Positions 12,601-23,879 of a stretch of 64,000 nt of DNA are shown in pieces. Source of the stretch: Imbricaverruca yamaguchii (Eukaryota > Arthropoda > Thecostraca > Neoverrucidae); assembly GCA_034440575.1 (NCBI GenBank), contig JAOTOL010001313.1:62001-126000 (forward strand), in the 5' to 3' direction. Made by a program: the position numbers and the translations under genes. Numbering within the stretch: position 1 is the first letter of the stretch; each line of letters starts with the position of its first letter. The notes under the pieces are model-generated. The model was not told the DNA's origin, did no database searches, and was given only the letters and a program-made list of their open reading frames with translations.

Positions 12601-12662
12601 AGCGGTTTGTGAACAAACCGCTAACTGCCCCTGGTGGGCTAACTGCCACCAGGGGCAGTTAG
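12601..12662. repeat. Two adjoining perfect hairpins
   Basis: The first hairpin is 12601-12622: AGCGGTTTGT, a 2-nt turn, then ACAAACCGCT. The second is 12621-12662: a perfect 17-bp stem (CTAACTGCCCCTGGTGG and its complement) around the loop GCTAACTG. The loop repeats part of the stem, so alternative pairings are possible. They sit inside the outer transposon beside a GC-rich block. Confidence 0.8.
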
Positions 12663-13017
12663 CCCACCACCGGAGGAGCCGCGCCCAGCCCGCGCGCAGC
12701 GCCAGCGGCGGGAGATGCAAAACAAAACTGTTGCACGTAGCACAGATGAGTCGCAGGAGATAACGGCGACATCAGCGAAGATGAACAACATTGAGGCGCG
12801 GTTGCAGGGTACCAGGGCGTATGCTACAGCTGACCGGCGCTCAGGCAAGCGGCGCGGCTGTGCGAGAACTTCAGCAACAGTTCTGCGAGATTCACACCCT
12901 GTACCCGCACGATCAGTGCAGAACCACAACGGCAGGAGGCAACAGCAGGTGACGCCACATGCGCACCTCCCCCGCCGATGGAACGCCGCAGCTCCAGCAG
13001 CAGCTGGCTCTGAATAA
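12663..13017. other. GC-rich block with short open frames, unassigned
   Basis: This CpG-rich stretch stands out from its AT-rich neighbours. It is open on both strands (about 100 codons on plus at 12715-13017) and ends in an AATAATAATAA tract. I recognise no protein motif. It may be a retroposed fragment or part of the hairpin unit next to it. Confidence 0.4.
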
Positions 13018-14157
13018 TAATAACATACCTGGATATATACGTATATATAGAACATTGTCATTGGTGCATGTTGCCATTCAACTGGGCAATGCACCATTTT
13101 CCCCCAGGTGAAGAAAGACATCCTGAGTGCTTCACGCCTGCAGAATAATAAAGAGGTTAAGGGGTAAGCATTTAGTTTTATACCGTGTGAATTACTGTGT
13201 GGAAAATTCCATCGCAAAGTATTATGGTGAAGTGAAACACAATTGGCAATCAATAATGGTGGAAATGCACCTTTTTGACGGTATTATGGGTTGTGCTAAG
13301 TTATGTGTTGTAGGCCATATCAACGTTAAACAAAAAGCTTGGGACCCACAAATTGTGCAGCATTATTCAACCACGGAACCATAACAAAATAAGTTTCCCT
13401 GAAATTGATCAACACCTTATACACCAAGTTGGGTCACACTTTTTTGTCAATTTGGGTTACATAACCAAACCCAACCATTGGGCCACAGGGTGAAATGCAC
13501 ACCAAAGGGACAGAACACGATTAGCTGACTATTGCAGATAAAAAGTATGTGGTGCCACATATGTTGCAAACTTCCATAATTTGCAGGAATTTGTTATTTA
13601 GCCATCACATTATGAGGGTTATATTGCATGGCAACAGGGACATCACAAATAAAAGTTAAACAAAAAACTTTCACAAACGCAACACCACAAACTTTTCAGC
13701 AATGAAGTGTCCTGTTTACTGTGGGCAATAAAATGTAACTTTAAGGTAAAAAGTTTGTTTTGCAATATGCATGTCTCCATCATCTTGAAACATCAGAAAT
13801 AGGTGAAACTAATTCCTGGAGAACTGCCATTATTGCAATATTCAGCAGCATTGGGTTCCACAAATTTTGAAAAGAACAGATGAGTGAATAGGCACTGGAA
13901 AACATCTGGACAATTGATAAATATCTGAGGATCTGTGCACTGCTGCAGATGTGCATTCAGCACTGAATAGATCCACTGAAATTGTGGTTGTCTGGTCTGT
14001 CTGCTCACCATCACTGAAAATTGATGAGGGTGTGGGCAGAGGAGCCTCCTCCCTTACACAGTGAGCAGTGTCACCAGATGGGCATGCTTGAAGCACAGAT
14101 TATTGCAATCAGGAACAGTAAGAATAAAATTGTGCAATTTGGAGTTATGTGATCAGC

Positions 14158-14498
14158 CAGGAGTGGATCCAGGAGGGCAAATTGGGTCATGACCCCCCAA
14201 AAGCAAAAGAGGGATCCAGTCCCTCTTTTGCCTCACCCCAAAGGACATCAATACTTACATCTCCGGACAGCATGTACCACACTGCTCCCTCCCCCATCCC
14301 AGGATCAAAACATGGAATACATGTGGCCTAACTAGACATCACATTCCCCCCCCCCCCATGATTGGAGCATTGCATACCAGCAGGGTCCCATCAGACATCA
14401 CTCCCCCTATAATGACATATCAGCTGGGGCCCCAGCACAGCATGTGCCCACCTAGCCCAAACTGGGTCCCCCTGGATGGCTCTCTGGATCCAACTCTG
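14158..14498. mobile_element. Small hAT-like non-autonomous element (MITE), 341 bp
   Basis: The ends are CAGGAGTGGATCCAG and, inverted, CAGAGTTGGATCCAG. The flanking 8-mers are TGATCAGC and TGAACAGC (7 of 8 identical), consistent with an 8-bp hAT TSD. There is no coding capacity. It lies inside the outer transposon. Confidence 0.7.
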
Positions 14499-16262
14499 TG
14501 AACAGCCATCCCAAAATAATTATGCCTAGTTAAACTTGGTAGCTAGGTTGTAAAAGACTAACAGTGCCACATATATCCAAACCCTATCAATACTAGGAGT
14601 CGTTCATTTATATATGGAAAGAAGCCTAGCCTATTTAGATAGGGAAATAAGCAGCCTTTGTATTTTGCCACTTTTCCCCCTATGATTATATATAATATCA
14701 TTACTTTCATTTCTGGCTAATTAGTGGCACATATTTTTGCCCCTCATCCAGCTAGACCACTGGCCACTTGTCCCCAGCTGGCTCTCTGATGGATATGTCT
14801 TCTTGGGCCCACAATCACCATGCTGCTTTTTTGTGTGTGCTGATAAATGCTTTGTTCAGAGCCTGCCCATGTGCACCCATCATACCCACACTTGCACACC
14901 TTTCTTGTCCTCTTTTTTGCTGGCTTATCACCATCACCATCATCAACCCTCTATTCTTCTTCTGCAATTCCAAATCCCAACTTTGTTTGGTTCATTCTGT
15001 AACAATTACGGCACAATGTGAATAAATTCATGCAAGATGTAAGATGGAGCAAATAATGAAAACTGGAGCCCACACCTTCCAGGAGAGGCAGGGGAAGGGC
15101 AGGACAATGTCAATAAATGCATGACTTTTTGGGTGGGAAACAAATGGTAACCATTGACATTTTAACCTTCATAGGCCACTCATTTGACCTCTTATGATTA
15201 CATATGAGACAAATTTTAAAATTTTGGTTTAGCTTTGGATACAACATTTGAAAACGCCACACTGTGATGCATAAATTGTTTTCCTTTGTATGTTGTCACA
15301 TTTATCAAACATTTTGACCACCATCCTGGACTGGTACAATTTATGGGCACTGGGATGGGGGTCAGCATGTGATGCTTCACTATACACAAATGATCAACAA
15401 ATGATCTACAGCATTCTTGAGCTGTCAATGGTGGATAGCTGGAACAAACCCCCAATGGGGAAAGCTTAAAGCAAATTTGAATGATTTTTAGAGCAATCCA
15501 CAGTATGTCCTCACAAAACTCACTCATATTTTCTTGCTATTCTGGCTACTATGATGTATGGGAAAGTGGGGCATGGCAGACCACCCTCTCCCCTGCCATA
15601 GACTTTTACCAAGCCAGATTTCATTTGCCTTGTGGAAAGACCCATGGAGTGTGCATGCTTTTGGCTATTTCAGATCTTGTCTTAAGCTTTAATCTTGTGT
15701 CATGATTTAAAAATGTTGTTTTTCCACTTTCTGATACAATTTCTTCAATACACAGAAATTTGTAAGTCTTAACAACTAGGTAAGACCGATTTTTGTCTCT
15801 AATACCTATGTTCCCTAAAATCAAAATTTGAGTGCTAAACAAGCTTGCAGTAGCTAGGAGTTATACTTTACAAAAATAACCCCAAGATAAATCCCAGATC
15901 CCAAGCTTCACTTTTGGGCAAAGTGGACTGCCCATTAGAAAGCAACCCATTGTTTGCAGTGGCAGATCCAGTTCCATTTTGTGGGTGCAATAGGTGGTCA
16001 TAGCAACCCACGAAATATATTACATTTGTCCCAGGTTGTTATTTTGGGATACATTTCAGATTGAGAATCAAATAGTAAATTTCTACCTCCCTGGACATGC
16101 CTATGCCACTAAAGTGCAGCTTCCTTTGCTGAAATTGCTTGCAACTCCTATTTCTAAGACAAGCTACCATGCACAAGTCACAAAATATTTCCCTTCACAT
16201 TTACATTTAACACAAATGGCTTGCAATTGAAATGGTCCACTTTGCCCAACAACTTTGAAAAT

Positions 16263-16270
16263 ATAAAAAT
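16263..16270. repeat. 8-bp target-site duplication, left copy of inner element
   Basis: ATAAAAAT lies immediately before CAGAGGT and is identical to 23732-23739. Confidence 0.92.
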
Positions 16271-17017
16271 CAGAGGTAAAAAAAACCTCCGATATGGTAG
16301 ATGGGGTCGGCGCCCAAGTGGTTACAACTATCAGCAATTTTGGCGACCAAAATTACCTAAATAGCTTGGCAATGTCAAGAGCTGGACAATTATGTCTGCT
16401 GGAGTGACTGCTTTCGTAAATTATACTTCCTGAAATAGTTATACTCTGAAAAAAAAGATAATTTGCTAAAATAAGTATGCATGAGGAAGAGCCCATTTGG
16501 AACAAAAACACGTTGGCAACAGTTTCTGCCATCCCTGTGACTTTATAAGCTAATTCTAGTTTTTCATTCAGCAATTGGATGGATTTCATATCCTCAAGCA
16601 CATGTCAAACATGCGAACAGAAATCTGCTCGCAAAAGCACCGCGCTGGACCGGAGCGTCGTTTTCATCGGCGACCGGTCGCGACCACTGTACAAAACCAT
16701 TGGGGAAAACGCCTGATTGCTAGCGACGATCTGGTCGCCACCGTGGCCGCTTCGCTGTCGCCAAAACTGCCAGCACATTGTCCTGTTCGGTGCGACGAGA
16801 ACCGCTGTCGCTGGCGGAATGAACCAATCACAAGCCAGCATTAGGATTGACCTTCGATTTGAACTTCTGGTTCGTGTTGCTCGAATGTGATGGTGGTTAA
16901 TTGACGGCTCTGAAATATATATTCTTTTTGATTACTGCGATAAGCCTTGTTTTGTGTACTCAAAACCAGGCTGCTGTGCGACATTACAGTGCACCTGTTA
17001 ATATCATCTTTATCGCG

Positions 17018-17201
17018 ATGGTCAAGAGTGAAGGCAGCAAACTGGAGGGGCCGAAGAAGCGAGCTAGGCGCAACGTATTTTGCACATATTGTGACTTCTA
17101 TGGGTCATTTCAAAACTTGCCCAAGCATACAAGGCGTAAACATCCAGGCATGCCCGCAAAGGAAAAGAAGACAGGCCCATTGGATGGATGGCTACAGAGT
17201 G
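17018..17201 (+). CDS. Inner hAT-like transposase, exon 1 (zinc finger)
   Basis: ATG at 17018 starts MVKSEGSKLEGPKKRARR, a basic nuclear-localisation-like stretch. A zinc finger follows, CTYC-x11-HTRRKH (C-x2-C-x11-H-x4-H), then PLDGWLQS. The exon ends CAGAGTG|GTAAGT, a consensus donor, in phase 1. hAT transposases usually begin with a BED-type or similar zinc finger that binds the transposon ends, so the role is inferred. Joining to the acceptor at 20596 keeps the frame exactly. Frame continuation past the donor quickly meets a stop, which supports splicing. Confidence 0.72.
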
Positions 17202-17589
17202 GTAAGTCTTCCTGGACAGTAGGCAAATATACTAGGCTTCACCTGTTTCACACCAGTGCTTAAATCATGCTTGTTTTTAGCATGTTGAAATCCGAGCTTT
17301 TATTGGGTGCAAAATGACCTGTTGCTACACCTTAAAACCATTAACAAAATTGTCATAGCTTTTATCATAGTGTGTGAATTAATGAGATCCACTATAACTG
17401 AGTATGCGACATGCGTATTAATGAGATCCACCATGGCTGAGTGCATATTGAGCTCACGGTGAGCATGTTTCTATTGAAAGACTTCTATATGTTTGTAAAG
17501 TGGTCAGACAAAATTGTTACAAGAAATTTTACTTTGACACGTGTAATGTTATGCATGCTGGTATGCAGCATGTAAGCCAGAAAGAAAAC

Positions 17590-17830
17590 ATTGGTATGTT
17601 TGGGCAATAAGTATAAATGTGTCATATGAAGTGAAGAAGTTATCAGGAAGCTACTATGCATATGTCAGGCCACATTTGGAAATTGCATTAAAGCCTGATA
17701 ACCTAGTTATGACAGATTGTTGGCTTTTAAAGATAGAAAAGAGGGCAACAAATATGGTTAATGATTTAAGCAGCCTTGGTCCATGGTCAGCAGAAATGAT
17801 AGGCAAGGGAAATGCTTCAATTTAACAGAT
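17590..17830 (+). mobile_element. LINE fragment (3' part of RT region), decayed
   Basis: The segment matches the 'NVSYRSEEVIRKLYCAYVRPHLE' part of the better copy at 30.5-31.9 kb, with frameshifts. It is old debris within the inner element's intron. Confidence 0.7.
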
Positions 17831-17894
17831 ATGGTGTAATTAGAGGCCAATAATTCCAAATCAAGAAGAATCATAGTAGTACAAGGTTAAGAGT

Positions 17895-18920
17895 AAGCAA
17901 GCAAGGGGTCAGTACTGGGGCCACTACTGTTCATTATATTTGTAAATGACATTGAAAGTGGCCTAAGCAGTAAAGTTTTGAAATTTGTGGATGATTTGAA
18001 GGTCTTTAGGGCAATAACAGGTCAAGATGAGCATATCTCACTGCAAAAAGACTTAGACGAACTTGTGAAGTGGTCCGAAGAATGGCAAATGAAATTTAAT
18101 TTTGATAAGTGCAAAATCATGCATGTAGGTAAGCAGCATATGAAGGCTCCATACTTGATGGGAGGCCAAGTGCTATCAGTGACTCAACAGGAGGAGGATT
18201 TAGGTTTTATTCTAAACACAAAACTGGGGGCATCAGAACAGACCAAGGAAGCCAGGAAGAAGGCACTGAGAATGCTCGGGGCAATAAATAGGAATGTATC
18301 ATACAGAAGTGAGGAAGTGATCAGGAAGCTTTACTGTGCATACGTCAGACCACCTTTGGAATACTGCATCCAAGTTTGGTCTCCTAGCTATGAAAAAGAT
18401 TGTTGGCTTTTAGAGCGAGTACAAAAAAGGGCTACAAAATGGTTAATGGCATAAGCAACCTGGCATATGAGGAAAGATTGAAGAAATTGAATATGTTTTC
18501 ACTTAGATATAGAAGGCTGAGAGGAGATCTCATCTAGGTCTTTAAATTTCTCAATGGTCTGGAGAGGGGATATCTTGGGGAAATGTTTGAATGGAACAGA
18601 AATGATGCAATTAGAGGTTATAAATTCAAAATTAAAGTTAACCACAGCAGAACAAGGTTAAGGGAGACTTTCTTCACCAACTGTGTAGTAGAACACTGGA
18701 ACCAGCTGCCAGAAAACATTGTCAGTAGCAGCACATTGAACATCTTTAAAAACAGCATAGACAATCATAAGAATAGAGGGCTTGCTTTTCAGTATTACAG
18801 GGAGGGCTGATTGACAGATTTGGTGGGCAACTGGTTCAGTGTACAGAGTGCAACCAAGAAGGGCCCTTGTGGCTCATAGTTGCACTAATCTTTTATGTTT
18901 TTATGTCTTTATGTCTAAGA
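17895..18920 (+). mobile_element. LINE fragment (RT and C-terminal region with 3' tail)
   Basis: It starts at the RT motif 'QGVSTGATTVHYICK..' (frame broken) and runs colinear with 30,915-31,925 at high similarity. It includes KFVDDLKVFRAITGQDEHIS and WSEEWQMKFNFDKCKIMHVG, and one internal TAG and small indels. It ends in a TTTATGTCTTTATGTC tail. It is 5'-truncated. Confidence 0.88.
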
Positions 18921-19170
18921 CAATCTTTCTTCACCAACATGGTAGTTGGTCATTGGAACCAGCTAACAGACTCCATTAACATCCTTTAAATAGCATATTG
19001 CAAATATTATTAGGAGAGATGGGTTATTTTCTAGCATTCCAGGGATAGTTAATACATATTTGACAAATCTGGTGCCCAACCAGTCCCTGGTGTTCACAAA
19101 ATCCAACTCAGGATTCCTGTGGCTTGTAGGTGCATTTATTCTTTATGTCTCTGCTTTTATGTCTTAAAAT
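18921..19170 (+). mobile_element. LINE 3'-end fragment
   Basis: The block matches only the last part of the LINE (CTTCACCAAC..GTAGTTGGTCATTGGAACC, and a TTTATGTCTC tail). It is more diverged than its neighbour, so it is a separate, older copy. Confidence 0.7.
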
Positions 19171-19264
19171 AAAGTCACATGATGGCAGCAGGCTCTCATG
19201 AAAGGTGTACTAGGGCATTGCAAGCTGAAAAATAATTGGAGATTCCACTTAGTATCATATCTTG

Positions 19265-20180
19265 TAGGTCATTTTAACTAGAAGAAATTACATCAGATTG
19301 GAAAAGGGCAAATGTAGTTCTAATTTTAAGAATCCATGACAGGGAAAGTTGCAAATTGTAGACCAGTATGCAAGTCTCGCATCCCTAGTCTGCAAGGCAA
19401 TTGAAGCAGTTGCTGAGGATAGCATGGTAGGTTTCTGGAAAGAAACATATTTATTTGTGATATTCAACATGATTTTAAGAATGATTGATCATGTCTGACA
19501 AATCACTTGGACTTTTTTTTATTTTTGTACAAACCTAATGTGGAAATAGTGTTATAGTTTTAAGATCAACAGCTAATGATGCTAAATTACAAAGACTTGT
19601 GGAAGACGTTCTTACAGGAGTCAGCCAGTGGTCATTACTGGGATCACCATTGTTCATTATATTTGTAGATAGTATTGAAATTGTACAGCCAGAAAGATAG
19701 TACAAATGCTTGGGGCAATCAATTGGAATGTATCATACAAAAGTGAAGTAGTTATCAGAAAGCTTTACTGTGCACATGTCAGGCTGCCTTTGGAATACCA
19801 TGTTCAGGTTTGGGGCACCTGGTTATGGGAAAGATTGTGTGCTCTTCAAGAGAGTGTAAAAGAGGGCAACGAAAATGGTTAATGTCTTGTTAATGTGTAA
19901 ACAACCTAACACACAAAGGAAGGTTTAAAAAATTCAATATGTTCTCTCAGTTATAGAAAGCTGAGGGGAGATATACAGTGATACTGCAAGCAATTTGTGA
20001 AATTTAACAGAAATGATACAATTAGAAGTCATCAATTCAAAATTAAAGTTAGCCATAGCAGGACATAGCTAAGAGAGCATTTCTTCACCAACAGAATAGT
20101 TGAATATTGGAAGTAGCTACCTAACTTCATTGTTAGTGGAAGTGCTCTGAGCATATTTTAGAATAATGGAAAAGATTTGT
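19265..20180 (+). mobile_element. LINE fragment, heavily decayed, internally deleted
   Basis: Matches to the LINE appear in order: 'ACATCAGATTGGAAAAGGGC', the RT start, the QGSVLG region, then directly the 'NVSYKSE' region and the C-terminal 'SQLQDI..EHFFTNRIVE' region. Large internal deletions and many stops are present. Confidence 0.72.
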
Positions 20181-20596
20181 CATTTAGTGACATTTGTCGT
20201 TTGTCAATGTATTGCAGTTATAAATTATTCGCGAAATAGGGTGGAATATACCACTTTCTGAACACTCAATCAACATCCTTCTCCAAGAAGTATCGGCATC
20301 CAGCTCCTGGATATGAACTATTCATGTCTCCTTTCTAACAGTATCTCGTTCATGAAATACAGCTCTTCCTAAATTATAAACCTCAAAACAAATGATAAAG
20401 GTCCAGTCATAATTACCTACACCATCAACTCTAATTTTGGTTTGAAAGACATCAAAAACAATTTAAATTACACTACCTACATGCCAAATTTAGACATCCT
20501 GCTATGCTCGTTTCGACATTTCACACCTAACGAAAAACCAATATTTTAACCCTGATGTATTGATACCTGCACTGATATGTGTTAATTTTGGCGTAG

Positions 20597-20925
20597 CTCC
20601 TGGATTGGACGCACCCAGCGATGCAGCTCCCAGGCGGGACGCACCAGGCGATGCAGCTCCCGGGCGAGACGCGTCCAGCGACCCAGCTCCAAGGCGGGAT
20701 GCACCAGGCGACCCAGCTCCCGGACGGGACGCACCAGGCGACCCAGCTCCCGGACGGGACGCACCAGGTGATGCAGCTCCCAGGCGGGACGCACCCGGCG
20801 ATGCAGCTCCCGGGCGGGACACACCAGGTGATGCAGCTCCCGGGCGAGACGCACCAGGCGATGCAGCTCCCGGGCGAGACGCACCAGGTGATGCAGCTCC
20901 CGTGCGAGACGCTCCGGTTCCTGGG
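20597..20925 (+). repeat. In-frame 30-bp minisatellite in transposase coding sequence
   Basis: About eleven 30-bp units of the type GCTCCCGGGCGGGACGCACC/AGGCGATGCA encode AP[GR]RDAP[GS]D[AP]. Substitutions are mostly at a few positions; unit length is fixed, so the frame is kept. It starts right at the predicted splice acceptor. Confidence 0.92.
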
Positions 20926-23295
20926 CAGGGTGCAGCCGGCACGTCTCATCGTGCGGTCGAAGTGTGTACGTGCACGGCCAAGATAGGGAAGCTGGAGTCA
21001 ACAGTCTCCCGCCTCTGTCAGCTGATGGAAGGGCCTCGCATCCATGGTGATACCCTCATGCATGAAGTGAGTGATAAGGATGAGCTCGAGGCCCTCAAAT
21101 TTGCAAGGGACCTCGAATCTTTTATCCGTGCCTCATCCCATCACCTCAAGTGTGTTCCAGACCTCGGTGTCATCTACTGTGACGTCTGCAACCCGGATTT
21201 CAGTCCTAACCAGCTTCCTGACATGAAATCCACCAACGTCGCTGGCGTCTACCGATATGACTTCTCTCTCGGGACGTCCTTTCCAAAGCCCATGACACTT
21301 CCTCGGTCGTTCGTGCTGCTCAAAGCGTCATTGAAATGCCACCTGACGTCCACCAAGCACAAGGAGTATATGCGAGCAGATGAAGATAAGAGCACCAGAA
21401 AGACGAAGGAGAGCAAGGAGGCAGCAGATGTCAGCAAGCGAGTCCTGCGTGTGGCCTATCACGTGCTGGAGGAGTCACTGCCGCAGACTGAATTTGAAAA
21501 GCTAATCGTGTTGCTGAAGCTCAGTGGTGCTGATGTGGGCAACATCTGCCACTCATCTGTTCAAATGGCACGATTCCGCGATGCCTTCGCTGATGAAATT
21601 CTCAGCGCCGTGACCCGTCACGTTGAGTCTTCGCCGTGTGTTGCGCTTGTGGCAGACAAGGTGACCCTGAATCACCGCACCATAGACATTACTGCTGTCA
21701 TAACCATCGTTCCCCAGGCGCCTGATGATGCAATGGTCCAGGCTTTCATCGTCGGCGCTCCTATCGTGAAGAACCACGACGGTGCTTCACTCGCGGAGGA
21801 GTGGCTGGCGACAACCGCCTGTGTAGGTATCAAGCGCGTGGAGCAGCTGGCGGCAATATGTACAGATGGTCAGTACCATCAGCTAGGTGTGCCAGTCCAG
21901 TTTCTGAGGAAGTTGGCCAACAGCGACAAAGACCTTGCAGTCCGCTCAAAGCCGCCCTGCGTGCCATGCTTTTGGGATGGTGCGCACCTACTCAACTTAG
22001 CAGATGGGAATGCCAGGTCAGCCCCAACCTGCAGATGGGTAAACGACACCATCACCATGGTCTCTCGCATGACCAAACGTTTTACCCATGGCAAGGGATA
22101 TGAGGAGCTGGTTGCTTGTGGGGAGAGCATGGGGTTGGCCACGCGCAAACCACTCCTCTGGTCAGACACACGGTTCGCCCCACATGCTGCTAAAGTGTTC
22201 AAGGCGTTTATCACCAATCTGCCGGCTACTACTCGTGCCCTCGAAAACCGTCTGCAGAACTCCAAGGCGAAGGCAAATGTCCTGGAGGAGATCGAGGAGG
22301 AGCTCAAGCTCCTGAGAGGGCGCGACTCCACCTTCAGGGTTCGTGTCTCAGCACTGCTTGATGTCTATGCAGTAGTGGCACAGCTCAGCAGTGCACTGCA
22401 GGACGTCCAAAGGCTTCCATGGGAGCGCCAGGAGATTTTCAGGGAGAAGATGCAGCAGCTTCGTGCGATGGCGGCTGTGTTGCCACGTGACAGCATCAGG
22501 GCAGGAAGTGCGCCGCTGGATACTGCAGGTATCCATGCCGCTTTAGAAGAGGGAAACCCGGAGGAGATAGCAATCTGCTGGCAAAGCATGGCGGCATTTA
22601 GTGGAAATTTGACGGCAAAGCAGGTAGCCGAAATATCAGATTTTCTGCAAATCTTGTGCCTGCACTGTGAGCGGCGCGAGGCTGGTGTCGATGCCAAGGG
22701 CGACAGTAAGGGCTGTCACAATGGCAAGCTCTTGCAGTCCATGGCAGACATCGAGTTGGTGGCCAACTTGGCAAGCCTCAAACGGTCTCCAACTTCTAGT
22801 ATCGTTGGGGACATAGCATGTGCTATTGACCGCCTCAGAGGTCGCCGGCTCATCCCGGACGTTGTCCCACCAGCTGCCGTCAAGGAGGCGTATGTCACGA
22901 TGAGTCGGAGCTGCGCAGACTCAAATCAGAAACTCCTCAAGCTCCTCTGGCAGCGTGCTCAAAGCAATGTCGCTCTCCAACCCTACCTCAATGTAGTCAT
23001 CAGGCTCTGGCTGATGAGCCCGCCCGAGAGCGTAGTAGAGAGCATGGGCAGCTCAGTCAAGGCCGTCTTTGGCATTCATCGGCAGCTAGACCACCAAAAC
23101 GCAGCCAAAGAGCTGATCATCCGATGGAATGGTCCCGACATGTGCCACTCCGATTGGCTGATCCGAAAGGTGCAAGCCAAGCACCGATTTAGCTTCAGTA
23201 GGCGCACTTTGAGCCTCAAGTCAACACTTGATGGAACAGTTATCGCCAGGCAGAAGGGAACAAAAAAGCCCCAGGACAATCTGTACTGTAATTAA
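20597..23295 (+). CDS. Inner hAT-like transposase, exon 2 (catalytic part), intact
   Basis: This is the last coding exon, open to the stop at 23293-23295. The acceptor ends GGCGTAG at 20596; phase 1 matches exon 1, giving a total of about 960 codons. It starts with an in-frame 30-bp minisatellite (repeat APGRDAPGDA), then a second finger-like region (YCDVC ... CHLTSTKH, about 21,175-21,360). RNase-H-like motifs follow: CVALVADKVT (Asp at 21655), CTDGQYHQLGV (Asp at 21865), FWDGAHLLNLADGNAR and WVNDTITM. The C-terminal part has PPESVVESMGSSVKAV near 23,010, where hAT proteins have the dimerisation segment. I recall similar proteins annotated as uncharacterised in other invertebrates. Composition is GC-rich, unlike the intron around it. 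No internal stop or frameshift is seen. Confidence 0.85.
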
Positions 23296-23731
23296 AAATC
23301 GCGCTTCGTGTTGCTGCCTGACGAGCCTGCTGTGTTACCAAGCGGGTCTGCTGCCTGGCATGCACTACCTAGCGGATCTGCTGCCTGACGTGTAGCCTGG
23401 CGGATCTGCTGCCTGACATGTTTGTTGTGTGGTGAGTCAGATGCCCGGTGAATCTGCTGTGAACTTTTTTTGTCGAATATATTTATGTCTCATGCAGCGA
23501 CGAGGTAAAATGTTGGCCTGCGAGGCAAATGGTGGGTTCCACACGGCGCTCGTTGCGGTCGGTCAAGTTTGGCTGGTGACCAAATAAAAAGGTTCTAGTT
23601 TTGATACTTCTTCGCCACTGTTGAGCCGTCGAAAACGTGTCCTCGTCCATAAAAATGCACATTTTCCTCCGGCGACCAGATTGGTCTACATAGGTCCGTC
23701 GGTGACCACCATTTGCTTTTTTTGACCTCTG

Positions 23732-23739
23732 ATAAAAAT
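23732..23739. repeat. 8-bp target-site duplication, right copy of inner element
   Basis: ATAAAAAT lies immediately after the right terminus and is identical to 16263-16270. Confidence 0.92.
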
Positions 23740-23879
23740 TGAGGTGCCCTCATTGAGCAAGGATTTCAGTTTTGTTATATAAAATATACATAAAATTTCC
23801 ACTTCAAAGAAAGGATAACAAGGCCTTGGGTTCCATCAAAGAGTTGGTCATACCTCCATATGGCATCTCATCTTAGACT

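Larger units (their letters stand above)
16271..23731 (+). mobile_element. Inner hAT-like DNA transposon, 7.46 kb, near-intact
   Basis: The element begins CAGAGGTAAAAAAAACC and its inverted right end begins CAGAGGTCAAAAAAAGC (15 of 17 identical). The CAGAGG terminus is the classic hAT type. A perfect 8-bp duplication, ATAAAAAT, flanks it (16263-16270 and 23732-23739) and fits nTnnnnAn. Inside is a two-exon transposase gene (17018-17201 and 20597-23295). Its 3.4-kb intron contains old LINE fragments. The open 900-codon frame, perfect TSD and good TIRs suggest relatively recent activity. It inserted between the two halves of the outer element's transposase. Confidence 0.92.

Noticed and set aside
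20502..21001. Minus-strand frames rich in GASRPGAASP
   Set aside because: They are the antisense of the 30-bp coding minisatellite.
22348..22697. Antisense frames within the transposase exon
   Set aside because: The plus-strand frame is intact over 2.7 kb with recognisable motifs; the antisense frames have none.
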